Shown one piece after another: positions 50,141 through 64,000 of a DNA stretch of 64,000 nt. The translations under genes and the position numbers were made by a program. Origin of the DNA: Oasisia sp. SBJ-2009 (taxonomy: Eukaryota; Annelida; Polychaeta; Sabellida; Siboglinidae). The notes beneath the pieces were generated by a model. It did no database searches. It was not told where the DNA came from and saw nothing but the letters and a program-made list of their open reading frames with translations. Positions within the stretch are counted from its first letter, which is position 1. Every line of letters starts with the position of its first letter. The DNA is taken from assembly GCA_964017155.1 (NCBI GenBank), contig OZ024863.1, positions 40,268,617-40,332,616 of the forward strand, in the 5' to 3' direction.

Positions 50141-53100
50141 CCAACACAGACGTAGATTGTGTTGTTGTTATAATAATTTATTACAACAGAGGCTACATCT
50201 GCAGTGACTGTACATGGCACTCTTCCCACAATACCAGCCAGTGGGGCCCTACTACAGACCCTCAGGAGACCCTGTTACGCCACCACCTGTCTCTGGTGTA
50301 ATTACCCTGTCCCCACCCCCAATTACAACCGCAGTGGAGGAACACACAATTTGCATCAATAAATAATCCCACGATCTCTGGTGGAAACATTTGGCAAGCT
50401 TTGCATGTTGCGACAGTTTTTTCCCTTGCTGCTAAAATTCAGTGCATCACCACACATATTCCCATAGGCTGACACAATTAGAAGGCAATGGAAGGAGTTG
50501 GGCTACTTCCCTCACATACTGGGTCACCCGTCTGTCACAACTCACAGCTGTCATTTACTTCTTCAATTATAGCCAGCACATGACTCGCATGGCAAATGCA
50601 CAGGTTACGTTTGTAGTGAATGCTCTGGTTTCATAGTACCTTAGTAACTCTGTTTTTGCTCATTTCTTCAAACTAATATTGCAAAAGAGTTAACATAACA
50701 ACAGCGTTTCTCAATATATTGTTTCATGTCAAGGCACATTTGTTTAATTCGCATGACCCAAAGTACATTCTGTAAATATTTATATTTTTATATCTACCTT
50801 CCACTTAAAAATTGATTGATCCTAATTGATTAGTTTAAAATTTTAATATACAGCTGTATCAATAAAAAGTCCCCAACCTATTTAAGATGGAAAGGGGGAT
50901 TAGACATTTTATACCAAAACAAATTATAATTTAAATATCACGAGGTAATCAAGCAATGCATTTCTATGCTCCCAGAAACAATAAAATGAGACATTATGGC
51001 AATTTCTGACAGTGTTATGAGAAACCTGTGGCTGTCTTGGCGAAATGAAACTGTGTCAACGCAGTCATGTGACCGCAATATAAACTATGCCTGGTATGAA
51101 GGAACTCTATGACTCCCGGAAAGCTCATATCTACCATCAAAATGCATGAATCCGTGTTGCTTTGCTGATGCGTCACATCCAGTAAATCATGCCACTGATG
51201 GGCCCGTCTAATGCTGCACAGCTGTTCACGCCAACACACAACATGGCCCCAAATAGAAGACCCAATAAAACAAACCCAGCTGTTCACTGTAAGTCTGCAT
51301 TACTACTGTGTCACTGAAGTCACTACGTCAATGTTATTGTCATCCTCAGCCCGAGACAATGCTCATTTCTCTCACAGATCAATATACCCTGAACCTTCTC
51401 AAACATTTCTCCAGTTTTGCCTCTGAAATTAAAGCCACATTTTGGAGTGTGGTTTAGTTGAAACAACATGTTAGTAAAGCTAGTGTTGTCCATCTTTGTG
51501 CCATTAACAACTGCTTTCATCCTATAATGGACAGACTGGACATTCAGGTAGACCAACATTCATTATAAGGTCATCCTTGTCTAGGTGACCACACTAATTA
51601 GACGACATACTTGTCCACTAATAGGGCAGCCATAAATGTGACATGATTGCCTTATCGAGGTGACCATAAAACTAGGTCTGTTCATGTCTCTTCTTATTCA
51701 TTACCATGCAAACTGACTCTCATCCCAATACCATGGAGCTGTGTTGATTTTCCAGTTGGTTTGTGAAATAATTACATTGTGTTTCCAAGCATGGCTTGTA
51801 CAGCTGGGTCTACCCGCCCATGTTGCCTGCATGACCGTAATCCCCAGACAATTATCTTTTGCAAAACAGCACTGTGTGTGGAATGCCCCAGGCTTATGTT
51901 CTGTTCGTGGCCATGTTCATGTATGACATGCAAGGTAACTACGACAATTGCTCTATTACACATTATGCAGGGCGGGAGACAGCCTGTGTACGCCAGCTTG
52001 TGCCCTGACTCACATGTCCGCCTGATGTGACAGCCTTGAAACTGGGGGGGGGGGGGGATGAAATAAATGCCCCACTGAAGCAGCACTGCTGATGGCGAGA
52101 TTCGCAGCATGCAACCGTTTCTCAAATTACATATGAATTCACAGGATATGATTAAAACGCAAGTAATATTCATCACAAAGCCAGCTGTTCGGTGTGCACA
52201 TCTGCTGCATGCGGTAAACACTACACTGATGACCACGCACATTGAGTGTATGCTAATGCACTGATATATTCCGCCTCACCAATGGCCATTCTGAGATCTT
52301 CGAATTCGACAAAATTTCATTCTTGTTTTGCACTAATTTGCACCTGGTTTGGAACAATATTCAGAACAGATGTATTGATCCGCATTCTGTCAATGCAGTT
52401 TGCTGGTGATAAGCCAAGTGCCGAGGATGGCAGCATTTCTGATACGGACAGAAGTAGATCCATATGTCTACTCACAGTGCTCAGTCAGGCTTCAGGCACG
52501 TCTGCTGATATACAGCAATGATGTATTCAGTTCAACACGCAGGACGGAATGAGAATTTGACATTCACTGTACAGGTCTGCTTCTTTCATAGCCACAACAT
52601 ACTTTAATGTATAAAGATGGACATATGTGAATACAGGTGTTTCTTCTTAATTAATTAAACTCATCAACACACCACGGCTACATCTATCGTCAACGTTTAT
52701 CAAAGAATCATGCCTTGTTTAACTCGCACATTTTGGTTCCCAATGCTTTGGTCAGATAAACAAAATGTGCGGATAAGTGACCTTACTATATATGGTATCA
52801 AGATGGTTCCCACATAATGTGTAAAAAAATTATACAACGGGATTACTGAAGAACTTATAAAGGAAACATGACTGTAATACATTAACTGCTTTTGTCTAAT
52901 CTCTTTGTATCCCAGATAACTGATATGCACTGTTTGCTGTTCACTTGTCACGAAAGGTAGTATGACCACATCATTTCTCCTCCACCAGTCTAATGGAGCT
53001 TCATTTCGGAAAATAGCAATGCCACAGACAAATAGCACTGCCAATATGAGCACTGTTTACAATGGTGTGGTATAAATAGCAGAATGATCTACTGGAAGCT

Positions 53101-55156
53101 GTACACAGATAATGTCGCAGTTGGCCCGCCCTAGTCCCAGACCACTGGTAACTAGCCTCTTTCTTCAGCTGTGGAATATGATGTACCAGTCTCTGACGTC
53201 TGCCCTTGTCAGATCAAAGTATATGTACTTGTAGTTGAGTTAACAACAAAATGTACCGAGTAGCTCTCATAGGTTCATTTTTGGTTGCTGCCATTGGCTT
53301 GTTCTTGTAGATACTGAGTAGCCAATATTCAATGTTTAGTGATGTCTACTGTTGCATTTTGGGTGGTACTAACTGCATAGAGGATATGTGAAAAATATGA
53401 TTATTTTTGACGTAGCCATGTCAGTTTCTTACCACATGATGATTTATATGCATTTATAATACCTGAAATATTTTTTTAAATATGTAAAAATGTATTATTT
53501 AAAAATAGTTACCCAAATGTATGTCAATTGCAATGTTACAACACTGCAGTTTGGGTAGTTATAATTACGTAAATATCTGTAAATGTCAACATACAGTGGT
53601 ATAGGACAGGTGGCAATTTACAAACCAGTAGCTGCACCATGAAAACCCCTGTCAGTAGCTGACAGTCTTAGAACCTCCTCTGACGTTTCTGATGGACAGG
53701 CACTTACAAAAACGAGGTCACCAGCACAGTTCACACCCAATAGGTTTCTATCCATACTGACAGCTGTCACTAACAGGTGGGAAAGGAAAACCAGACATGA
53801 CAGACAGACACTCACAATGGCTTCATTTTCTATCAGTGTACAGTGTACACATAGCAGAAATCTACAGTACCCTGTCACTAAATTATGTTAGCCAGGACCC
53901 AATGGAAAATATAACTTTGAACCATATTAGAACTTTGTAAAATTCCATACACAATATAAAAAGACCAAGATAACTATTTAATACCATTGCTCATTGAATC
54001 GTTGTTATATTTATATGGCATCCATTATAGGATTTAATGGATGCCATGGCCATCACCATCTGTAATTTTACGAAGGATGACAGGGCTGACTGTGGGAGCT
54101 TCCGTAGGACCCCCTGTTATCTGTTGCTGAAAACCCTTTGCTAAAATCTTGCTCAACCATTTATAAACAGTATCAGAGCACTCTTACCCATAACACATAG
54201 TGGCACGAATCCACACGACAGACATGATTTTAATTTTGTTGGTGCTCATCAAGTATAGGAAATTGTTTATGAACGCAGACATGACCTAAACGTTGCCTTT
54301 GCTGATCTAAAGCATTTGAGAGAAACATATTATAGGGACAGCGTTTGATTTGGCCTGTTCAGACATCATTGCACTAAATCAGAAATAACTCAACATTATC
54401 AATACCATCACCATCTTCATCACAACTTGGAAAAACCTACTCAGCTAGTTATTGCAAGAGAAAGATTATAATGATCATCCAAGCATTCCAGTTAGACAAT
54501 AAATTTGCGTAACATCAATTATTTGCAGCTTGTTGCTTTCTGTACCTTGACGGCAATATGCAGATGGTATGTCACAACACATACATGTAGCTGGGCAAGT
54601 AGACATGGGACCATGTGAAAGTGACAGTAATTCACACCGCACGATCACCCATTTAACTAGATATACTATTACACAGGAAACCTGATAGGTAATAACATGG
54701 CTTAGATGGGCACCATATCACATCGTGGTATTTAAAATAATCTGATTAAGCTGATCAAAGAAACTGAGTTAGTCAGCTATATCAACAATTCAACCTCAGA
54801 AAATATTATTATAAATGACACTAAAATTGTAGTTGATAACCGTAGTTCCTGCCTAGACCTACATGAGCAATTTGTGTTTTCCATATGGTGTGCCTGGGTC
54901 CAGGACTGATATCAACACCAATTCTGATTAGGCCCTGTTTTAATTATGACTGAAAAAAACCAGATCGAGACAGAGGCCAGGATACACAAAGCCCAACAAT
55001 GTCAATGAGTGACTTGATTGTCTGACACACCCACAATTCTAGTCTCTAAGTCTAAGACATTGCTTGTTATTTTGCGGCTAAATTGTTCGCGTGTATACAG
55101 TGTAAGATACTCTGACAGTACATCTGACCCGGGATGGCTATGTTATGATTGCTCAC
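50141..55156. other. Intron between first exons A and B, little recognised
   Basis: A 12-14 base G run sits near 52044-52056. At about 52710-52790 inverted words (CGCACATTTTGGTT / CAAAATGTGCG) resemble the end of a pogo/Tigger-like element. Other open frames (51015-51287, 51772-52242 and 53618-53878 minus) show no domain or phase-matched donor. Confidence 0.45.
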
Positions 55157-55286
55157 CTGCAATTCTCAGCACGGCCCGGTCAGCCGAATCTAACTGCAGG
55201 ATACTCAGCGGCAGCTGGAAATCTTTCGTTTCTTTCGCGGGCCCAAACCAGTACTCCCAGTCCGTGGGTGGTGGTGGCTCTGCCAT
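55157..55286 (-). CDS. MACF1: Spectraplakin first exon A with start codon (phase 1)
   Basis: A minus-strand ATG at 55286 opens 43 codons, MAEPPPPTDWEYWFGPAKET then KDFQLPLSILQLDSADRAVLRIA, plus one G before the donor GCAG|gtgagc. An in-frame TAG lies 39 bases upstream. The ending DSADRAVLRIA-DERDAVQKKTF is the family signature: MACF1 and dystonin have (L)DPAERAV(L/V)R(I/V)ADERD at the same place, so this is the ancestral-type first exon that feeds the 62-bp CH1 exon 12.3 kb away. The Pro-rich, Trp-containing start (WEYWFGP) is not one I recognise. It is the most upstream spectraplakin exon seen in the window. Confidence 0.95.
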
Positions 55287-55990
55287 AAGTTCTCCACCGT
55301 CGGTGATGACACCCGAGGGTGGCTATTCCCTTCTTGACATCAGTGTCCAGGCTAAAACCAGAACAGAAACGTTGGCGTTAGGCGGTCGAAAATAGAGCAT
55401 CTTCAGACTTCTCGGAATCCCACGCGTCGTTACTGGCCTACGGCGGCATAAACAAAGGCTGTCAACGAGCCTAGAATCGTATACAGACAATATGTTGAAT
55501 GAAAGATGTTCAGTCATACACTAAACTTGTCAATCTTAAGTGAATCTTATTGACATAAATACCTGCCAAGGTCTTAAACGAGCGCGAATCACACGACGTG
55601 GACGAAAATACCACGATGATGGCAGCCTGTTCGGCTTTTGTCGCGATGGCTTTTGAAAATGGCGTACACCTTCCCTGAGCTATCACTTCCTGGATGCTAA
55701 TTTATACTGTATTCTAATATTTCTGGTGCGTATTTACATATGACATTAATACCTTTCAACTTGAGTCATGGGTTAAAATTAAATTCACTGATTATTAGAA
55801 CACCGAATAGAAGAGTGCAAGCTGAAGCAAATCCACGACTGCTCCGCATAATGGGAGGGACAACAGCAGTTGGAGATAGCAAAGATAATGCAGCGGTTCG
55901 CGTGAGCCGGCTCGCGCGTTGCAAGCTGTTTAGTGATTGGTACAAGCGCCAGAACCAATCGCTCCTCGATAAAGTGATGTCATCGCTCAG
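55287..55990 (-). promoter_or_regulatory. Putative main spectraplakin promoter and 5'UTR
   Basis: Upstream of the 55286 start, CpG is enriched at 55410-55660 and 55830-55990. The sequence GCCATTTTC (minus strand, near 55655-55665) matches a YY1-type motif often found at TATA-less starts. Further up are an inverted CCAAT (GATTGG, 55935-55940), a direct CCAAT (55955-55959) and a CRE-like TGATGTCATC (55975-55984). The start of transcription is not known; these motifs are suggestive only. Confidence 0.45.
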
Positions 55991-57085
55991 CCTCCGAATA
56001 TTTTTACTTACTTTTCACTATCAACTTGTCGACTAAATCATGGATGGATTTGCATTTGACGAGCTGAAATAAAAAAATTGAAACAAACTATATTATTTAT
56101 TTAATTGTTATAATTTTTTATTACTTTTGTTATTTATATAATATATTTTTAAATATTTGTTTAGTTATTTTAGTACTCTATCGTGCATTTTACCACATAT
56201 CATTGCTGCCGTAATATTTTATTTATAAAATTTATGTGTTGTATCAATTTTATTCACTGAGTATCTGTAGACAAATTTCTGTTTTAAAATTGTTTTAAAC
56301 GGACAATAAAATGTTTTAAATCTTGAATATTGAATTCTTATTTACGAGTCATAATACACCAATGGCTCAGGTAAGCCCCATATGATTTGTCATTACGTGC
56401 CTAATTTATTCATTACTATTTAAAAATTTGCATCATTGGTTAATAGGCCTACAGGTCTGTTATTATTGATGACAACCTTACGCTTTCAAAAATAAACATA
56501 ATATAATTATTGACAGTATTACATAACAGCTAGGTAATTACGTGCGCGGTAAAACCGTCTATTGTAGACCATCAATAGATTGAATTTAAACTTCTATTGT
56601 TCAAGTCCATCCGACAAGAAAGAAGCCGTGGCGTGCGCTCGAGTTATCGAGAAAGCGCCTGTAGGTACAAGGACCTCAGACAAATTGGTCACTTCATTGA
56701 GCGAGCACACTGTGAGCACTCCGGTAATTATCTGCAATTACAGCTCCCATAGACCAATTAGACAGTCGCGCTAACTGTCCGCAGACTTGTCACATGATTG
56801 TGAACACACGACGATTTGGAATGTTTCGATCATTGCTTCGAGCCTCGCCAAGGCTGTTGCTGAGACAAAAGATTTACAATTGCAAGGTAGGATCGAATAA
56901 CTAAAGCCTATACGAATTAAACAAATAAACATAGAAACAAGTTCTTGTAAAGATCTATAAGCGAAACGGTTCGATTGTGACATGTTGTCTTGTTTTCTTG
57001 TATTACGCATTTGCATTTACATAATGAGAAACATGAAGATATTTCATTGGCCTTCGAATCACTCTAATTATATAATAATACACTA
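55991..57085. other. Intergenic, nothing recognised
   Basis: AT-rich sequence upstream of the putative promoter. Short open frames (56580-56774, 56771-57016) lack recognisable products. Confidence 0.45.
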
Positions 57086-57800
<715 letters not shown>

Positions 57801-58020
57801 ACAAACTATGTGGATGTGTGTAGGTTTTATGTTGTATTCTCCAAAGGGTCCTTTCTTAGGTGTTCTTTTTTCGTTGCTCGTCACAGCTTCTGCTCTCTGT
57901 GTCATATCCCCTCACCTTCACGTTACTATCCACTCCGTATAAGTCCGTTTTTCATGCTCTTACTCCACAACTACTTTCACTTTCTCTAGCGCTTCCTTCC
58001 ATATCTTTCATATTACGCGC

Positions 58021-58066
58021 GTGAGTGTGTGTGTGCGCGCTCGCGTTCGTGCGTGCGTGCGTGCGC

Positions 58067-58114
<48 letters not shown>

Positions 58115-58126
58115 AGCTTAGTGTGC

Positions 58127-58157
<31 letters not shown>

Positions 58158-58230
58158 CGTTCGTGCGTGCGTGCGTGCGCGTGCGTGCGCGTGCGTGCGT
58201 GCGTGCGTGCGCGCGCGTGCGTGCGTGCAC
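58021..58230. repeat. (TG)n/(TGCG)n microsatellite
   Basis: Alternating purine-pyrimidine sequence of about 210 bp (GTGTGC, GTGCGTGCG, CGCGCG), interrupted once by TTAAGCTTA at 58112. This kind of sequence can adopt Z-DNA. Open frames across it are artefacts. Confidence 0.95.
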
Positions 58231-58870
58231 GGTTGCTTGTATAGGAAATGGGGGAGAGGTATGGAATAGGTTGAACCCCAAGCAGTTATTACTTGGTAAG
58301 CCGTGAATATTGACTATAGTACCACCATTACCAGTGTTCCAACGACGAAATAAGCAAACATATGAGGTAATCTCCATGAACGCCTACTCGTTCTAAAGCG
58401 AACAATCTCAGCATGCCAGACACGTCACTGCCGACAAATGATAGGAACTGTGCAGTTGTATTTGCATTAAACGTGTTCTATCGTCACACGTCGCTTAGAC
58501 GGATGCACGAGCACGCGTATCGTATTGCCCCACAGATGTGTCACGTGGTGTGTACACCCGGAGATAGGTAATAGAGGAAGATTTATTTATTCAAACTGTA
58601 TAAGCGTCCAATAATAATAATACGTCAGTAACGCCAGTAATGAATTGTTGCGGTAATCTCCCAGCAAAGTTATTTGTCGCAAACTAACACGAGGCAAACA
58701 AGTTGTGAGGAATATTTTGATAGCAAGTGTAAATCACGTGACTGTAGTGCCCCATAATCCGTGACAGTGATTTATAAAAAAACGTAATATTGTATTGCAT
58801 TGAACGACATTTTAAGAAACTCTTCACAGTAACCATCACAGGAGAGTTAACGAACATCTCGTGGCATTTA
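58231..58870. other. Intergenic, nothing recognised
   Basis: Unique sequence with scattered CpG; no open frame or motif of note. Confidence 0.4.
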
Positions 58871-59300
58871 TACCGAAAATGCTTTGTTGTTTCGCTGGGC
58901 ATTGATTATTTATTGCGCATGCGCAGAAACGTCTATCGGAATGTTTTTAACGACCGGATAAATGTAAGCGCTGCAGCGTAACTAGTAACTACGGCGGACT
59001 ACGCCGAGAAGAGTGGAAGGGCTTAAAAGTGCTGCCACCTCACGGAGCCTGTGTAATCGAGGCTAAGAGAATCGCGAAGATTGACTGTTCTTCCTCGCTG
59101 TAGTTAGTCGTGTCAGTACCAGCTCTTCCCTACGCCTGGCACACCCCTTTCAAAAAGCTCCTCAGCCAGCGAAATAGCCCACGAGGGGTGTGGTGAGCCT
59201 CCGGACATATGTTGGGTATAGCAGCGTAGTGCAACGACACCTAGCTTGCGAGGATGATACTGGTTAAAAGTCGCCGCCACAGAAACCACCTCGCCGCATT
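58871..59300. promoter_or_regulatory. Promoter-like CpG-rich block with an NRF1-type palindrome
   Basis: TGCGCATGCGCA at about 58914-58925 matches the consensus for NRF1 (GCGCATGCGC), a common core element of CpG promoters. The following 350 bases have dense CpG and higher G+C (CTACGGCGGACTACGCCGAG). No coding exon with a phase-matched donor could be identified downstream on either strand, so its target gene is unknown; a non-coding first exon of the spectraplakin or of a gene outside the window are options. Confidence 0.4.
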
Positions 59301-59612
59301 ATTTAGTTTCTGATATAAAGAAATAATTAAGTGCAATCACAAACATTCGAACGTAGTAAGGTACATCGATCGTCAACGAAACCTGGATTGTTACTATGTG
59401 ATGTGGTGTGTGTGTTCATAATTATATGTGTATGGTGACGTATTTTCCCAGAAATGTGTGACATGTTTTATTGCCCCAGAGGTGTATGACGTGTCGTACT
59501 TCACTAGAGATGTACGTGTTATACAACACGTGGAAACTGTAGTCGTGCAAGTTCCTCTACCTGTCTCGCCTCTGTCTCTGTTGTCGCCCGGTCTGTAGCG
59601 TCACTAGGTGTA
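59301..59612. other. Intergenic, nothing recognised
   Basis: Short unique stretch between the promoter-like block and the CTGTCG array. Confidence 0.4.
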
Positions 59613-59850
<238 letters not shown>

Positions 59851-59924
59851 TGTTACTACCGACTCAATGATCAATGATCATATCTCGTGTGCTCTGTCAA
59901 AGTTCCAAAACAATATAAGCATCG

Positions 59925-61741
<1,817 letters not shown>

Positions 61742-61760
61742 AGTGTGTGTGCGCGTGTGC

Positions 61761-61805
<45 letters not shown>

Positions 61806-61810
61806 TGTGC

Positions 61811-61871
<61 letters not shown>

Positions 61872-61887
61872 TGCATGTGTGTGTGTG

Positions 61888-61918
<31 letters not shown>

Positions 61919-61924
61919 TGTGTA

Positions 61925-61988
<64 letters not shown>

Positions 61989-62008
61989 TGTGTGTGTTTG
62001 TGTGTTTG
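61742..62008. repeat. (TG)n and (TGCG)n microsatellite
   Basis: A compound alternating tract: interrupted GT repeats to about 61925, then (TGCG)n of about 16 units (61926-61989), then GT again. Confidence 0.96.
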
Positions 62009-62599
62009 GTGTGAATTAAGGCGCCTCACATAAACAATCTTGAAAACATATTAAGCCTCATAAACACATATGAACACACTTTAAGCATAGCAGAAACTCG
62101 TGAATACACTTTAAATCACACACGCAAAACTACTACTCAAAATTGAATATGTGTCTTGGGAGTATGAAGTCTCCAACTAGAAGTACCACGAGCGTCTCCC
62201 GCCGACCCTCACACCGAGACAGCCGAACCACGAGTCTGACGCCATGACGACGTAGCGAGCAAAATTGTCTAACATAAATATAACAAGTCACTAGGAGGCC
62301 GCCACACGCATTAACTAACACTCAAACTCTCGCAAACGCAATGACTTTTCATCGGAACTATGAAAAACCTATCATGTCACCGCGGTGGGTAAATGACATA
62401 AGCAAGTGCGTAAGTAAGTCAGTCAGTAAGTACATGTTCTGGAACCAAGACGTCTGCACGCCTTTAAAACAAACAATAGCAATATCGTCTTGACCCCTGT
62501 GAGCATTCAAAAAACTGTGATTCACAAGAAATGCCAGTAGTATTTCGAATACAGTGAATATATATCACAACGTATAACACGACAGCATGCTCCTCGATG
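62009..62599. other. Intergenic, nothing recognised
   Basis: Contains three loosely related words around CTTTAAGC/CACATATGAACAC (62040-62115). No gene seen. Confidence 0.4.
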
Positions 62600-63135
<536 letters not shown>

Positions 63136-63193
63136 TATTAATATCTTAGTGAAACAATTGCTTGCAGTTGTCATTGCAAGCGACCACTGTAGT

Positions 63194-63730
63194 CTACTTC
63201 ACGTTGATCTCACATATCTTCCAGTCGTCGTGTTTGTTCGGGATCTGAATGGTCGCCTGTTTGCAGCCGTCTTTCTCGCAGAGACACTCTGCTAAGCAGG
63301 TCGCCAGACCGCCAGTGCCAGAGCCGACGGCTTCACTCAGCTTGCATCCCAGGTACTCGCCGGCCACTCCGCAGGCCGGCTCCTTCGTGCGTTGACCCAT
63401 CACTTCAAAGTGGGTGTCAGCGCAGACGAGACCGTATCCGGTAATGCTGACTGTGAACGATGCATTCAGCTTGGCCGGGACACACAGCTTGATGGCGAGT
63501 CCCGGCATCCAGCACCAGTCCAGGGGTTCTGGGATCCACTGCCGGGAGAGCGTCGAGAACGTGTACATGTCCGCGGACTCCAGTGACAAACACGTGTCGT
63601 TGTTGTCGTCGTGGAGGTGAACGGAGTGTTCCATCTTGGCCGGAGGGTCGAGAACGGGCAGAGCCGACACTGCAACAAGGGGCAACATTAAGCACGATGC
63701 TAGAGAGTTTTCTATAAAACGTTGCAACAT
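63194..63730 (-). CDS. Predicted secreted Cys-rich protein with PAN/apple-like tail
   Basis: An ATG at 63730 gives 178 residues ending INVK-TAG. Residues 1-23 (MLQRFIENSLASCLMLPLVA and on) look like a signal peptide with cleavage after VSA. A middle region (DNNDTCL, then WCWMPGLAIKLCVPA, FTVSITGYGLVC) is followed by about ten spaced cysteines, the last part (TCLAECLCEKDGC... WKICEI) resembling the C-x3-C-x-C and terminal Cys spacing of PAN/apple domains. Function is unknown; secreted binding proteins of this style are common in marine lophotrochozoans. A good acceptor (ccccttgttgcag|TG) lies at 63671 inside the signal region, so this could instead be the last exon of a longer gene starting outside the window. 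The (TA)n array begins about 60 bp past the stop. Confidence 0.7.
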   Translation of the reverse strand: MLQRFIENSLASCLMLPLVAVSALPVLDPPAKMEHSVHLHDDNNDTCLSLESADMYTFSTLSRQWIPEPLDWCWMPGLAIKLCVPAKLNASFTVSITGYGLVCADTHFEVMGQRTKEPACGVAGEYLGCKLSEAVGSGTGGLATCLAECLCEKDGCKQATIQIPNKHDDWKICEINVK

Positions 63731-64000
63731 TAAAGATGTATGTGACCGTGGTGTATGCTGATAATGCTGAACACTCAGTTCACACTTTGTTGCTGTTAAA
63801 GATGTCACCAGAAGTCAGTATAGTTTGTCGTTGTTCATTGTATAATTTTATTGTTCATATTATTTCGAGAGCAACTAACTCCACAAGCAAAGTCAACATA
63901 CATTAAAAATCAATATTTAGAAATGCCTGTAAAGTAATATGAAATCAAACGACTACGCCGGTTGTGCAATGGCATTGTAAGCCACGTGTCAATGACCTTT
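63731..64000. other. Upstream of the secreted-protein gene, nothing recognised
   Basis: The minus frame stays open to 63808 without an earlier ATG. No TATA box is clear. Confidence 0.35.

Overview
This window is a piece of an animal nuclear genome. It is AT-leaning, rich in introns and microsatellites, carries short non-autonomous DNA transposons and a tRNA-derived SINE, and has no bacterial-style gene packing. The protein evidence fits a marine invertebrate. A lophotrochozoan such as a mollusc is my best guess, but the sequence does not prove it.

The main content is the 5' half of one very large gene on the minus strand, from about 55.3 kb down past position 1. It encodes a spectraplakin (the MACF1 / dystonin / short stop family of actin-microtubule crosslinkers). 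Four consecutive coding exons together encode the first calponin-homology domain (CH1): 42763-42824 (62 bp), 25134-25223 (90 bp), 24461-24538 (78 bp) and 23730-23822 (93 bp). All have canonical splice sites and compatible phases, and their lengths match the plakin-family pattern as I know it. Introns of up to about 17.5 kb separate them. The CH2 exons are not visible, so they probably lie beyond position 1.

The most interesting feature is a set of alternative first exons. Two, at 55157-55286 and 45195-45285, end in phase 1 and both join the 62-bp exon to restore the same Asp codon (full CH1+CH2 isoforms). Further candidates lie downstream of CH1 and end in phase 0, exactly as the last CH1 exon does: 18181-18765 (195 residues, Ser/Arg/Pro-repeat rich), 9786-9818 (11 residues, weak) and 5764-5832 (23 residues, Cys pair plus polybasic tract). 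They would make CH2-only isoforms, a class known in vertebrate and fly spectraplakins.

At the right edge (63194-63730, minus) is a separate small gene for a predicted secreted, cysteine-rich protein with a PAN/apple-like tail. From about 55.3 to 63.2 kb I see only putative promoter sequence and very long microsatellites.

The introns hold four copies of one hAT-like MITE with near-perfect 8-bp target duplications, several foldback elements, a 1.07-kb element with modular long terminal inverted repeats, a SINE, a decayed LINE fragment, and tandem arrays with units of 15, 25, 25, 57 and 67 bp. The largest is a 2.3-kb, 25-bp array with higher-order structure. Most long open frames in these arrays are artefacts of repeats lacking stop codons.
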